DNA of 64,000 nt. Origin: Clavelina lepadiformis. Lineage: Eukaryota; Chordata; Ascidiacea; Aplousobranchia; Clavelinidae. The stretch spans positions 8,122,001 to 8,186,000 of the forward strand of contig NC_135240.1 of assembly GCF_947623445.1 (NCBI RefSeq). The letters are read 5' to 3'. Of this stretch, positions 23,920 through 36,420 are shown piece by piece. The notes below the pieces were generated by a model. The model was not told the DNA's origin and made no database searches. It saw nothing but the letters and a program-made list of their open reading frames with translations. Position 1 is the stretch's first letter. The number at the start of each line of letters is the position of its first letter. Made by a program: the position numbers and the translations under genes.

Positions 23920-26451
23920 ATGTGGTCGGCCTGGTCTATCATTTTGTTGACTGATATATACTTCATACGATTTGGGCAGGTAAGCCTTGTAGCCAATACT
24001 GTATATGGTATCATCCGTTACTCGAGTAACAAAGTGGGTCACTGTTTCCAGGGCTACGTCTTGTCAATTTCTGGACCCACTTTGCTCTATCTGGCCGAAA
24101 TTCTCAAGTCAGATGTGGGTTCGGTGTCACTTGCTAAAAGCGGAACGTTCTTTGGTTTGCTTGCCGGAGGGTTATTGGTCAGTTTTGTTACTCACAAAAC
24201 GATAGGCAAATGCAATCCGCTGTATTTCATGGGTACGTTCTGTTTTAAACTGACAACTGAATCTAAATTTTGAAAACTATTTAACCGTTTTATACAAGGC
24301 TTACGTAATTTGCTGATGCAGCTATATGCCTGGGTGTCATGGCTCTTTGCAACTTGTTGGTTCCATGGATCTCATTTCTATGGGTATTGTTCCTTGTCAT
24401 CACTCTGCTGGGCGTTACGTTCGGTTACCTGGACGCAGGTTTGTTATGAAAAATTTCTGCAGAAGTTATGTACAAAAACTGTTCTTCCCAAATTTGTCAT
24501 CATACAAGGCAATCTCTGCGCATAAAAATTTCAGGTTTGCAAGGAGTGATACTGAAGATTTGGGGACCTTCGGCATCCCGTCCGCTTATTTACCTTTATC
24601 ATTTCACGGTTGGCGTTGGTGGTTTCGTTGCTCCTTTTATAGGTAATGTAATAGGTTTGACCGAATATGAAACTTGAAACTGGGCCCTCTTATATAAAAA
24701 CAAGCTGTTGCTACAGTGGGTTTTTAAGTACAGATTTTATGTACCTTTTATGTATGTTTTAAACACTTGGAAAAACAAGTTTGGCACTAATTTTTTAAAG
24801 CGGAGCCCTTTCTGGCTATGGAGTATGGTGAAGTTGGTGTCGATCCGGAATGTTTAAGGTCTGATAGTAACGGTGTTAAACAATCATCAGCAAACCAGTC
24901 CAATTATACAACGACACAGCTTGCAACAACAACTTTTGCTAAAAAGGTGGGTCGCAATTGGATACTTGTGTTTATATCGCTCTTTTCGGAAATAATAACT
25001 TTCCTAAAAACGATCTTAACTTGTATCATCTGACTTTGCTATTGTCTGATCGACTTACTTACTAGTTTAATCCGGTGGGATGGACTTACATCATCATAGG
25101 GGCATATTTTGTTGTTGCGACCATGGCCACCATCATGCTAGCTTGCTTGAAAGCCGACAGTAAGTAATAGGCCTAGAAATATCACGAGAATGTTGGTACC
25201 GAGTTGCTACCTATAAGGTGATGACGAACTATATACTGATTTGAGCAGGAAAGTCGTTTTCAAGTTTTGACCAATCACGAGCGGTCAAAGTTGAAAAGAG
25301 AGCGGAGGAGCCCTTGTGTGACGTCATCTACGTATTCATTCCTGTACTGGGATATTTTTTCTGCGGAGTAGGAAACGAGATACTGTTCAGTAGTTTTATT
25401 TACTCTGTTTCGGTGTGCTCAGATCTGAGATTTTCGGTAAGTAATGGCAAAAAGTTTCTTTATCTATCACCTCTGTTAATATTTACTCTGTATAGAGAAT
25501 CCTCTCCTTTTTACTGTGATTGTTTTGCATTGAGGTTTAGATATCGCAGGCTGCTCAAATTAACTCTTTGTATTGGGTGGGTTTCTTTTTGGGTCGTGGC
25601 TTGGGTATATTTGCAGCAAGCTACGTTAAACCAAGAAGTATTTCCGTTATCAGTATTGCTGGTACAATAGTAATGATGGTAAGTGTCAAAACGATCAAAA
25701 ATAAGTATATGTAGGCTAAGTCTTTGCAGTTTGGGTTACAATCTCACATGAAACGTGTGATACATTCATAGAATGTATTTGCAAACACGTTTAAACATTC
25801 CGACGAAACTTTGCTCCACATTACAGGTGTTAATGGTTACACTCGGTCAGTCCTTCCATGCGGTGTCTTGGATAGTTTCGGTTGGGCACGGATTTTTCGT
25901 CGGACCCTTATACCCATCTGGTAAACGGCGCTCAGTATTATTTCCACATCGCTGATAGTGATAATAAGACATCTTCTGACGCGTAAAAACTTGCAGTGTT
26001 GTCCCTCGAGCTGGTCATTATTTATGTTTAAGTTTTAAATGTTAATTGTATAGGTGTAACATGGCTCTCCCAAGTAACCAATGTGAGCGGGAAATATATG
26101 ACCATATTTATTCTGGGTGGTACCTTGGGATGCGTAGTGGCGCTACCATTGGGTGGATTATTGTTTCAAAGCTCACCCTTCAACGTGGTAAGTGTTTGTA
26201 GCCTTTTAAGCCAATGGTTTTCGACTTTATACTAATGTATATTTTTCATAAGCAAAACCTTGATTATTTCATAACAACTTTGGCAGATGACATAAGATTG
26301 TTTAACTGCTTTGCAGATGTACCTAGCTTGTGCCTTGAGTTGCGCTAATGCTCTATGCTTTGCCGGGGCCATTTGGGCTAACAAGCGCCACAAAAAACTG
26401 CGATATGTCAATGCTGACGCATGTTTGCGTGGGACTGATGATGAGACGTAG
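23920..26451 (+). CDS. MFSD4/NaGLT1-like major facilitator transporter, copy B (11 exons)
   Basis: Exons: 23920-23979, 24052-24232, 24322-24438, 24535-24642, 24801-24946, 25066-25159, 25249-25436, 25550-25678, 25827-25920, 26054-26187, 26317-26451. They total 1386 nt, giving 461 residues. Exons 2, 3, 4, 6, 7, 9 and 10 have exactly the lengths of copy A, and phases agree throughout, so the pair arose by tandem duplication. Motifs are GYVLSISGPTLLYLAE, GVTFGYLDAG, LYLYHFTVGVGGFVAPFIG-AEPFL, NEILFSSFIYSVSVCSDLRF, LYWVGFFLGRGLGIFAASYV and VGHGFFVGPLYPSG. Exon 5, an extracellular-type loop rich in Ser/Thr/Asn, is 39 nt longer than in copy A. An upstream in-frame ATG (23863) exists, but homology starts at 23920, with an acceptor-like AG at 23917-23918 just before it. 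AATAAA lies at 26656-26661. Introns are short (about 70-150 bp), unlike copy A. Confidence 0.88.
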
Positions 26452-29358
26452 CCTGACTTTAGTTTACGCTGTATGAGTGGTTTCTCTGGAAAATGGAACT
26501 TTAAGTTTTCTTCAATGCTATACATCCACACGCTTTTAACGTTTTTGACACTGTTTCTTCTATGGAATCTCTCATTCACCTTAAACCAGACATAATCCTC
26601 GTGTTTATACTGTTTATGATCAAAACACGAACGTTTACTACCGTTTGCTTATGCAAATAAAATTCAAAAAAATGCCACAATGGTGTTGTAGTAAGGCTTC
26701 TTATTCGTTGAAGTGGATTATTCCGACACTTGCGTTAAGGTTCAGGGCAGGTTCGACTTTTATACAATCGTCCGAGATGACCAGATTTCGCTGCGACGTC
26801 GGGTAAAAATAAGCAGCTGGCATTTCGTCAAAGTTGTAACTAGGTGGTAAGACACGTAGTTTGGTTTGAAGGTTGCCAAATCGAGTGGTGTTTTAAGAAA
26901 GCTCTAACGAACATCAACTTGTGTGTTGATTACTACGATTATCACTAGTAAAATTATTAATTACGTATTTCATTTGGCTCTTAAAATTAGGTATATCATA
27001 AATTGGCAACACGATAATGCAAAAACAAGATTCTCAGTAACTTACTGTGCCAAGTGGAACCATACGTTTAGGGAGTGTAATGGTATCCGGGTTGTAATGA
27101 ATTGTGTCAAGCTTGTAATGGACTTGAGTTGCTGGTCAAAAGTGTCCAGATAATCCAACCATTACAATATTTATAAGCTTGGTTTGCCAATGAACCGATT
27201 ATATAATGAGTCTTGATTCTCTAGTCGTTAATATCTTTTCACAGCCTGACTCATTTACTGTAATAGGCATAGACGATCAATTCCGACGATATTGAAACGT
27301 CAGCGTCCACTTTCAATTGAGGTCTGGTTGCGTCTTATGATAAGATCCCTGATAGATCTTAATTCCACTCCGAAACAATTCTTTCATTGATTTTATTGAT
27401 AAGTACAACTCACAGAATTCTTGATAGCTATAAACTTAGCAGTATCAGAATGACTAAATAATGAAAGTATACTGAATGAAAGTAGAATAGGATGAATAGT
27501 TAAATTACTGAAGTATATATACGTACTACAGCATTAATCGGCAAGCATTTCTCACACACATCGGAAATTGGTCATAACAATTCGTTGATAAATTTGATAC
27601 AAATTTCCTGACAATGATCGGAGAAAATATACAGAAGTTTGAAAAACCTAGTACTGAAACTTAGCCAGATTGTTCAAGTAAGTAGGCTACGTCATTTATA
27701 CCAAAAATGCAGCGTATATTACGTAAAACTGCAGAGGAAAGGGATTCTGGAAATAATTCATCGCGTGTAACTACTATGCTTGAGCTAACTTCAGATACAA
27801 TACTGAACTGTATAGCATAGCGAGCGATCAAACTGCCATCGCAAAGCACTGATGCGAACTACAAAAATAGCCTACACAGGAACATAAATTGGGTAATATT
27901 ACAACATACGGAATACAACGAAACACAACGCGTTACGTAGTGATAAATTCGGAATCGTCAATGATGTAATAAGTAGCCTAGTGTAAGGGTGGAAGATTAT
28001 AGGAATATATGTAAACCCCGAAGCTGGGAATTTCATAGCAATATTGTAGGCTACTACTCATATTTTCACATTTAAAATTTATAATGATTTGTCCAACTGT
28101 TAAAGACAGTTACTGTGATTTGTTTTAAGTTTACAAGGATTTCTGAAAATAGCTTCCGACTTACAATTTCTTTCCGGTGAAATTTTGACAGCTTGTAATT
28201 TATCGTTGAAAATATAGTTGGACAATCAATTTTTACTTCTGGTAAAGTATCGCACAGTATTTGTGTTCAGTTTAAACATAGTTTTCTTAAGGCAAGAGTG
28301 GAGCAGCCAGAACTGGGTCGCGTACCGTACACACATCATGTCACATTCACAAGCCGCAGAGTTTGTCACTTTCTATTTGTGCAGGGAAAAACTAGATTAA
28401 TTTTCATAAATACATTAATATTTCCTTGGACCTAAGCTTATGTCTTTTTTCAACTTTGATTATTTTCGTTGCTTGATTTTCTGGTTAGCAACATGAAACT
28501 TGTGTTTGACCTCTGATGTCTGGTGACAACAATAATTGTATTTAGGTTTTTCCCCAAATGTGAAACTTCAACATAGAACATCGTGATTAGCTTTTCTAAT
28601 GACGAAGTGTTGTGTTTGTTGGGATTGGTGCGCATGAGGTTTGGTGACGTATTTGTTTGGTAAATTTAATCGGCACATCCAAACGTGATCATCTCGTTTT
28701 GCCAGCGGCTGTTTACTTAGCACAGTCTGTTCAATACGTTGAATGCTTGATGGTGTCTACATGTTCTGTTGCTTTTACAAGGGGCGTTGCACCAGTAATA
28801 CGTAATTTCCGGAGTGTCTTCGAACCAGTTTTCTTTCAAAATTATTCAAGAATTCATACTACAGCGGTTGGTGCAGGTTGACATTTGCTTTTTTAAAGAT
28901 CGTATACGTTAAAGTCGTTGCATTACTGTATTTGCTGGTTTAAGTCTGCAGTTTGTTTGCGTCAGACGCTGTTTACTAACATGAGTTAGCTTAAACCCAG
29001 ACAGTCAAATTTGACCTGCGCGGAAAACGCTTTCTCTGGCAGCTCACTCAATACAAAATCACCAGTTTTGTAGCCAAGAGAACATTATGCTATGCTTTAA
29101 GTCTCCATTTTCATGTTGCTAACGTACAGTGTTATTCAATTTTCTTAGATCTAATTCCACAAAAAAACTGTTTTCTGCGCAGGTATAAACTTTGCACTCT
29201 GGGTTTAGAACTAGGTTTATTTAAAACCACAATACTAGGGCCTATATCAAATGTGTAACTTACTAACTCCTGTGCTGTAATTTGCTTTAGTACAAAAACA
29301 ACGCTTCCCTCAAAGTTACATTTTTTTGTATTGAAAGGCAATTTTTGCAAAAATAAAG
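26452..29358. other. Intergenic stretch
   Basis: It contains the 3' end of transporter copy B (AATAAA at 26656) and the presumed promoter of PCBD. Between these I see no gene. A trace of the ccggtgaaa dispersed repeat occurs near 28170. Confidence 0.5.
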
Positions 29359-30116
29359 ATGAAGTTGACTGAAGAAGAAAGAAATTCATCTTTGACACCA
29401 CTGAAATCGAAAGGCTGGTCTATGGTAGAAGGTCGAGATGCAATATACAAGGAGTTCCTTTTTACCAATTTCAATGAAGCATTTGGTTTCATGTCTAGGG
29501 TTGCAATGCAGGCAGAGAAAATGAACCACCACCCAGAATGGTTTAACGTTTACAACAAGGTTTGTAAGGCACGTTTATATGACCCGATAAGGATATAGAC
29601 TTTCATTTGTAGGCCTACCATTCCCTTTTTATTTTTTGCATATTTTGCCTTATAATGTATGACAGATTGAAATGTGACGTATAAAATCGCAAGGTAGCAA
29701 TACTAGAAGTTTGACTTATTAACATTTAATTCTTGCAGTACTAATTGAGTCGATTTCGGTGAACAATGGTACCACAGCTGAAACAAAATATGTTTTATAC
29801 TGTGCAATTTTATACCAACTTTGCAAGAAATCGAATAATCTTCTCAAAGGTTGAAGAAGCCATAGGCTTAATGACTATTAAGTTTATATCTTTATAGTTT
29901 CTATATATAAGGATCTTATACAAATCATTAGACAATATACAAATAATACCAAGTAAAAACTGATTAGTAAGGTGTCAAGCATAGGTTTTGTTTGGTATTG
30001 TTACTGATAGAGTTTTTGCTAAGGTTCAAGTTACACTGAGCACCCACGATGTAGGAGGACTATCAGCCAAAGATGTAAAGCTTGCCAATTTTATGGAAGC
30101 AGCTCTTGGAAAATGA
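29359..30116 (+). CDS. PCBD1: Pterin-4a-carbinolamine dehydratase / DCoH (2 exons)
   Basis: Exons 29359-29559 and 30024-30116 give 97 residues (human PCBD1 is 104). The enzyme dehydrates 4a-hydroxytetrahydropterin to quinonoid dihydropterin in tetrahydrobiopterin recycling for aromatic amino-acid hydroxylases. In vertebrates it also acts as the HNF1 dimerisation cofactor. Visible signatures are LTEEER near the N-terminus, [29 protein letters not shown], and the active-site block [13 protein letters not shown] continued across the intron as [16 protein letters not shown], with the conserved His pair and the later His-Asp. The intron splits the protein after the YNK codons. The N-terminus is a few residues shorter than in mammals, so an upstream coding exon is possible. 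The gene converges on INTS6, with 473 bp between stop codons. PCBD2 is the alternative paralogue. Confidence 0.93.
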
Positions 30117-30589
30117 ATGCCTTGGTTGTAATAATCTAATCTGGTGATATCTGCAACTTTCGTATCACATTAAACGTGTGTATTATGTATTTTTTTACTG
30201 TTTTGGCGTTTCATAGAATCAACATTTCCAAAAATTACTTCTTTCTTCTTGCTGAGGGCTTTAAAGTTGTTGCAATAAACAAACTGAATCATAGTGCAAT
30301 GCTTACCCTTGTCTACTTTAAACAAACATTTTTTGTAGATGGAAATCAGTTATTAAACATTGTATTTTAAAAGACATGGACTGACTTATTACAGAATATA
30401 TAGACTGTAGTAATGTTAATGTAGCATTTGGAATTGAAACACAGAATAATAAGTTGCAATATATTTTTATGGCCAAAGAAAGGTTGATATATTGTAGCAG
30501 GATTTTATAAAGCAACCTTTTTTGCTATAAGCTGTTTTTCCATTTAGGAAAGCTAGTACAAATACCATATTATCACAATGATACATATG
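30117..30589. other. Shared 3' region between PCBD and INTS6
   Basis: This 473-bp AT-rich segment lies between two convergent stop codons. It should hold both 3' untranslated regions. No coding signal is seen. Confidence 0.6.
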
Positions 30590-33256
30590 TCATACATTTG
30601 TAGAACGACATTTTTCTAACGAAGCCAATAGATTTGATGTTCTGTTCAGGGTATCTCCATACTGTTGAAATAAACTTAAAAGCTGATTACGTTTAAATCT
30701 CAGTGCTTCAGCAATAAGAGTTTCCATAACTTTCTGCTTCATTGCTGGCGTTCCAGAGAGTTGATTAAGATAAGACAAGACTTCGTTATTATATCGTCCT
30801 GGTTTTCGGATCAATTTAATAATGTTGACTTTAATTTGTTCATTTTGGTTTTCCAAAGCTATCGACACTGGTTTGTCAGCAATAGAAGCCTTTACAAGAG
30901 CGTTTTTTGTAACACTTCCAGCAGAGGAAGTAGAAGAAATTGTCGTGGGTGTTATGGTGTTGTCAGCGAAATTTGTAATATCTTGCTTGTTTTCATCTTT
31001 AGAACTACAAATTCCATCAGTTTTAGCTGGCAAGGTTGCTTTTACTATTTTTTGTGCATCAAGAAGAGTATTGGGCTGAGAGTCTTTGGTTTCTACAGTT
31101 GAGGATGGAGCTGGGGAAGGAGACCGTTGAAACCTGTCTGGCTTCTTCATGTTATACTTGAAGAATCCCTTCGACATTTTCTTTCTTTTACTTGGTGAAG
31201 AACCATGATCTCCAGAAGATTTCCTCTTGCCTGAGCCAGGGGATGCAGATGGTCCATCATAATCTTCAGTTTCATCAATCATTATTCCTTTTTCTTTTGC
31301 TAATTTAAACGGATTTCCAAATGTATGTAATCGTTTTGGCACATCTGGGTTGGCTTCACGAAGTGGGGCAGGAAGTGCCTTGACATAGTCCTGATAGTTA
31401 CCCATCTGGGACATTGGCTGATTGTGAATTTCCTCTCTGTCTTGCAACCTCACCCTAAGTGAATTCTCCACAGAGGAGCCAACAGCCTTAGCAAAAGACG
31501 ATTGCACAACTTGCTTGAAATTTAGTCTCATCCTTCGCAGTTGCTGAAGTAAGCGACATCTTGGTATATCAAATGGATTGTGAAACTGTCTTGGCAGTAC
31601 TCTGCGTTTTGCGTCTGGTTTGGTTATACAGAATCCAGGAAAATCATTCAATTCTACTTTTGTGCCAACCATATCATCACCTGTAAGTGAAGCAAGAAGC
31701 TTTTGGAAGTTTGGGAGTTGTGTGATAGATAAGGAACTGTATCGAGCTTGCACAGATACACCCTTACTCCCATTGTTCATATCGCCAGCAACCAGAAAAC
31801 GATCAGCTGCCACCTTTGTCTGTTCCTTTAACTTCTTGAAATAAACAGTAACAGAATAGCTGAGACCAACATTAAAGGTGTCCAAAATAAGATTTGGAGC
31901 AGCTATTTGCTTTAGTGACTTACGAAGAGGATTAATGTAATATGGAGGAACTGTTTTGAGGTAATCATCAAACATACGCCTCCATTCATTTGATGGTTTA
32001 AATTTTTGCTTTATCAGCTGGTCAATAAGTGGTATAATAACTGGGTAGTTGTACGGCATTGCAAACAAATTCACACAAGTTAAGTTGGTGCTAGCTTTTA
32101 AGTAGCCACAGGGGTGGGAGACATTACTTTGCTTTCCACTGTTCTCAACATAAACCGGCCAGCAGTAATTGGAATTTTTCTTTTCCAAAAGTACCTGTGT
32201 CAAAGGTGACGGCTCTAACTCATATTTGTCATATGGGAAGTTTGTCAGTAATATAGGCTCAACATCGTCACACTTAAAACGTAATGTAGGATGTGCTGTT
32301 CTTGGAGGTAAAGTAGGTGCATTCTGATCTGGGCAGTAAGCTTCTGGCAAAGGCCAGTGGCCCACAGGCAAACCGCTTTTAGCATTGGGACGGACGTATA
32401 TCATCCTATGTAAAGAATGCCACAAAGGTGTTTCATTGGATTGTTTAGAGTAATCATTCATTGCCCCATACGCTGGGGACTGTTTCCCAAAACCATCACC
32501 CAGTACACTGGAAAAATTAGATTTTCTTACATCTTTGTCGTTTGCGCTGTCTTTTTCAAAATGTAATACCACACCACTCTGAACTTTTTGTATTAAGGAG
32601 TCAATGCATTGCATTAAAGTCTTCTGAGTTTTCACACAATATGACCTCCCGCCCGTAACCTCACACATTAAACTGATAGGAGATGTATCACTAGGGACAC
32701 TACCTAGTTGTTCTGGTTCCTGTGTTGCATTGGCCGGCAATCGCAAAACCAACGAAAACAATCTCTGATCCCATCGAAAAGGTTCTTTTGTTAATTCACT
32801 TCCTGGAAGGGGATTTGTCATTGGAAGATGCAATTCTTCGAAAATTGATGATCTGTTACTCAACTTGCCACCGTCAGTTATGGCAACAATCATAGATGGT
32901 TCCAAGTAGAATGGGCTGCGCCCTTGTCCATAAGTATCAATACCAGAAAGGTGACGATTGACACTTAGAATGTCGAATGACAATTTTAGGGCTTGTCCTA
33001 CTGTTGTCAGTCCATCAGCTGTTATGCTCTTAAGTCTGTTTAAAATTGATCCGTGGTTTTGACAATCCTTCCATCCTGACTTTATACCATTAGGAAGTTC
33101 ATCATAAGTGACTAAAAGGTACTTGTCAGTGCGATTTGCTCGCTGTTTGATGAAACTTTCCACCGCACCCTTGGCAACATCAAGAAGTGTTGTTCCTAAA
33201 TAGCACCGCTGGTTCATTGATGCAGAATTGTCAATGAGAAATAGAACTGTGTGCAT
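30590..33256 (-). CDS. INTS6: Integrator complex subunit 6, intronless
   Basis: One uninterrupted 888-residue frame (human INTS6 is about 887). INTS6 is a core subunit of the nuclear Integrator complex, which cleaves snRNA and nascent transcripts at RNA polymerase II; in vertebrates it helps bring in PP2A. The N-terminus is a von Willebrand A domain with the MIDAS motif DNSASM at residues 9-14, followed by LLVTYDELPNGIKSGWKDC and MIVAITDGGKLS. The middle holds YPVIIPLIDQLIKQKFKPS and WRRMFDDYLKTVPPYYINPL, typical of the family. A Ser/Lys-rich linker with a KRKSSGDHGSSPSKRKKMSK nuclear-localisation-like stretch follows. The C-terminal conserved domain includes LIRKPGRYNNEVLSYLNQL and EALRFKRNQLLSLFQQYG. 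All family blocks are in order without a break, so it looks functional. Absence of introns is odd beside multi-exon neighbours. Confidence 0.97.
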   Translation of the reverse strand: MHTVLFLIDNSASMNQRCYLGTTLLDVAKGAVESFIKQRANRTDKYLLVTYDELPNGIKSGWKDCQNHGSILNRLKSITADGLTTVGQALKLSFDILSVNRHLSGIDTYGQGRSPFYLEPSMIVAITDGGKLSNRSSIFEELHLPMTNPLPGSELTKEPFRWDQRLFSLVLRLPANATQEPEQLGSVPSDTSPISLMCEVTGGRSYCVKTQKTLMQCIDSLIQKVQSGVVLHFEKDSANDKDVRKSNFSSVLGDGFGKQSPAYGAMNDYSKQSNETPLWHSLHRMIYVRPNAKSGLPVGHWPLPEAYCPDQNAPTLPPRTAHPTLRFKCDDVEPILLTNFPYDKYELEPSPLTQVLLEKKNSNYCWPVYVENSGKQSNVSHPCGYLKASTNLTCVNLFAMPYNYPVIIPLIDQLIKQKFKPSNEWRRMFDDYLKTVPPYYINPLRKSLKQIAAPNLILDTFNVGLSYSVTVYFKKLKEQTKVAADRFLVAGDMNNGSKGVSVQARYSSLSITQLPNFQKLLASLTGDDMVGTKVELNDFPGFCITKPDAKRRVLPRQFHNPFDIPRCRLLQQLRRMRLNFKQVVQSSFAKAVGSSVENSLRVRLQDREEIHNQPMSQMGNYQDYVKALPAPLREANPDVPKRLHTFGNPFKLAKEKGIMIDETEDYDGPSASPGSGKRKSSGDHGSSPSKRKKMSKGFFKYNMKKPDRFQRSPSPAPSSTVETKDSQPNTLLDAQKIVKATLPAKTDGICSSKDENKQDITNFADNTITPTTISSTSSAGSVTKNALVKASIADKPVSIALENQNEQIKVNIIKLIRKPGRYNNEVLSYLNQLSGTPAMKQKVMETLIAEALRFKRNQLLSLFQQYGDTLNRTSNLLASLEKCRSTNV

Positions 33257-33603
33257 ATTGCTTTAATTTTTACTGTTTTCATTCATACTTCCAATAACAC
33301 CTAAAACAAAATCACCAGAAACTGCAAAACATCATTAAGTGTACAGTACAACGAAAGTATATTTCAGAAAATTAATCAAAATTGTACAATTAAAATGGTC
33401 AATGGTGACATTTTGTGTATAATAACACCCGAAGGAAAGTCCCATTTCAAAACCATATGTTTAACATGAAATGACTTCCATTAAAGTGACTTTGTACATA
33501 AGACCTCCTTTTACTGTAAAACCACTTTCTGTCCCTTAAGCTTAAAAATTTGCATAAAAATACATCGAGGTGGCAATAGCACAATTTTTTCCAAAATGTT
33601 AAC

Positions 33604-34110
33604 AAATCGCTATGGACCCGACTGAAAAGTATGGCAGTTTTTGACAAGAAATCGTGAGTGCAAAACAGACTGTAAAGCATGACACTTTTCGATGAAATCT
33701 TGGGGATGCAGGTAGGTACCATACCACCACCACTTTTGCAGTCTGGTAGGCAAGTCTAGAGTTAATCATGAAACATTCAGATGCAGAAAGCACAGTCTTT
33801 AAAAACCTTGAAGGGCAGTCGCCATGCTTTCCAATATGGGGTGCAATGACACAAATTTTGGCAAGAGGGCATGCACAGAAGCCGTAATTTTTCGTTTATT
33901 TATTGCAAATTATCAGAATTCAAGCAGTCAACCTTGTTTGGTTTGTTTAATAGCCTATAAATCGATGGAAATGTGTAAAAGTGCAGTGTGAGTCCAACTG
34001 GACAGTACGGCTGTTTTTGACAATAAATCACGCATACAAAAACGCTACTTTTGGCATGCACTGAACCATCAATACTTTATTTATCATAAATCTGCATTCA
34101 AACAACCAGT
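33604..34110. repeat. Diverged local repeat
   Basis: The words near 33615-33665 (gactgaaaagtatggcagtt followed by tttgacaagaaatcgtgagt) recur near 33990-34040 as actggacagtacggctgttt and tttgacaataaatcacgcat. The similarity is moderate and no ends could be defined. Confidence 0.45.
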
Positions 34111-36296
34111 TTTTCTTTGTTTATTATAATTTGGCATGAAGATAAAAAAAAGTTTGGCATGCACGTTGATGAATTTTGTGCATGAAAGTGCCGCACTTTC
34201 CACTAGGGAACGTGAGTCTCATGCGTGTGTTTGCCAAACTTTCCATGAAGGCTAGGCGTCAATTGAAACTTCACAAAACTGGTTCAGTAACTGCTGATCA
34301 GGACTCGCTGAGTTTAAATCATACAAAGACCTTCTTCAGTGCAAGAATAAAACACTAGGCTTATATCGTACGGTAACTTACAGTTAACTTAAGTGAGTAA
34401 AATTTCCGAAAGGCTAATAGACCAGCCAAGGCCTTTAATTAGCCTATTGTACAATTACAGTAGCTTACTGGTATTTTTGGTTTTTCAAATTTGCTTACTT
34501 GGTCGTGCATTAATTTGGGATTAAGCAATATACACTGCCCTGTATGGAAAGTTTATGTGATGCCTGGCGAAGGTGCAAATATTATCTTCAGTCTTTCTGG
34601 TGTAGCATGGCATCACAAAAAAACAAACATACAAAAGTTATAAGTGCAAGCCAACGGCTTTCCACTCAGCTCCATTCGTTAAACTAGGCTAGGCTTAGTT
34701 ACGGCGCCAGAAACTATTTAGCGTTTTAATATTGGCGTGGCATAACACCTAAACTCAATTTCTTTGGCGTAAATCTTCCTGTGCTAAAATGCAAGTTTTC
34801 CATACAGGTACATTGCTGTATAACCACCGCGTACTGAACAGGCGCAAATGTCATGACTACGAATCATGACCTGGCGGCCTTGCCAAAAATACTGAAGAAA
34901 GATACTTAGAACTCAGAGGCTTGTGTATGGTACTTTGTGTGCCTATTGGGCTAACTAGGTAAGCTAGTTGCTAAGCCTTCAGATACACGCTACCGTACCG
35001 CTAGGTTACATAGCCGACGCTGCATGGCCGTGCTGAGTTTTCCTCGTTGTAGTAACATTGTAGATAACATCTTGCACGTTTTAAACATTCTGCATTTATC
35101 TTATTATATTGTGATGATACAAGGTTTGCACTGTATATACTTTTCGAAGCACAGTTAACAGCGGAAAATAAACGATGCAATACCACCAATTGTAAATTGT
35201 GTAATGATACGTTTTATATAAAGGTTTCTATTTTTGGGGTTTTAATTTGTGATCCCCATCCATGGCACGCTTGCTCTATGTAGCACACCGCTTCTGTCTT
35301 CACTTCACGGCATTCTCGGTAATTATGAGCGTGGTACTCGTGGCACACATCTTTCAGTCTTATAAAATCTCCCTTGCGCCTGACGCAAACATTTCATTAG
35401 GATACCATGGTCTTCTGACATCCACTGAATTCCTTGTGCGCCTCACCGCAGCCTAAAAAATTCCCTTGTTTCTGTAGCTTACGGTTGTTTTCCGAATTTT
35501 GGGAGAAATTAGCTTTGTACATCCTGTCAGATTTTTATGACAAGTATTGGACGTAAAAAAATGTTTTGTTTTACATAATATGGCAATACAGTAGAATGTA
35601 ACGTAATCAAAATCACAGTTAGCGTTGTGATGTCATACGACTTAAAGCTTACTGCATATGACATCGACTACTGTGCTCCATTGGCATTTGCCCACTAGCT
35701 AAGTTCAAAAATCAATCGCGTTTCAAGCGTACGAGGATATAATGGTCACAAGGGAAAGCCAACAGCTGCTGATTAAAATTATAGCAGACAGTTATGGTTA
35801 TACGACACTCAAGTCAAATTAGTTATTGTTTGTATGTCACAAACGGCTTGCCAAAACGACACAGATGCATAAAGCCATAAAAGTTTTGCTCCAAAATATA
35901 ATCTGCAATAACCGAGCAAACCATTGCTATAATGCAACGGGTACTTGTTTTATTTTATAAATTTCTGCCAACATTAAGTGCATGTGTTTCCGCCTTCCAG
36001 CCACTAACTGGGATTCTTCTCATGAAGTCTGTAATTCAGACCAAAGAGATTAAAAACAACTCATGTGCTTTTAAACTTTTTGCTCGGACTACCACTAATG
36101 AGGCTGATAAGTGCGAAAAACTGTTCGTCATCATCATTCTTTTGTGACGTAAGAGACAGACAACAAAAGGGGAAATACAAAATTTCTGTATTACTGCAAG
36201 GTTAAAAAATGGTTGCATTCAGTCAGCTGTAATCGCGACTACGATGAGTTGTTTCTTCGTCTACTACTCTACTCTATACCATAGGTTCTGCATATA

Positions 36297-36420
36297 GGGT
36301 TGCCAGACGTCCTGTATATGCGGACCATGTCCTCTATTTGATGACTTTGTTCCATGTCTCGTATTGACCTTTTGGGGACACCCATATTTTCCGGTTTTAG
36401 AGAGGTTAAAAAAGATTAGG
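36297..36420. repeat. One-ended repeat relic
   Basis: The sequence begins agggttgccagacgtcc and is rich in tgtcctc/tgtccc-like words. It resembles the left end of the element at 62284 (cagggttgccataccgtcc). No matching right end is visible. Confidence 0.45.
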
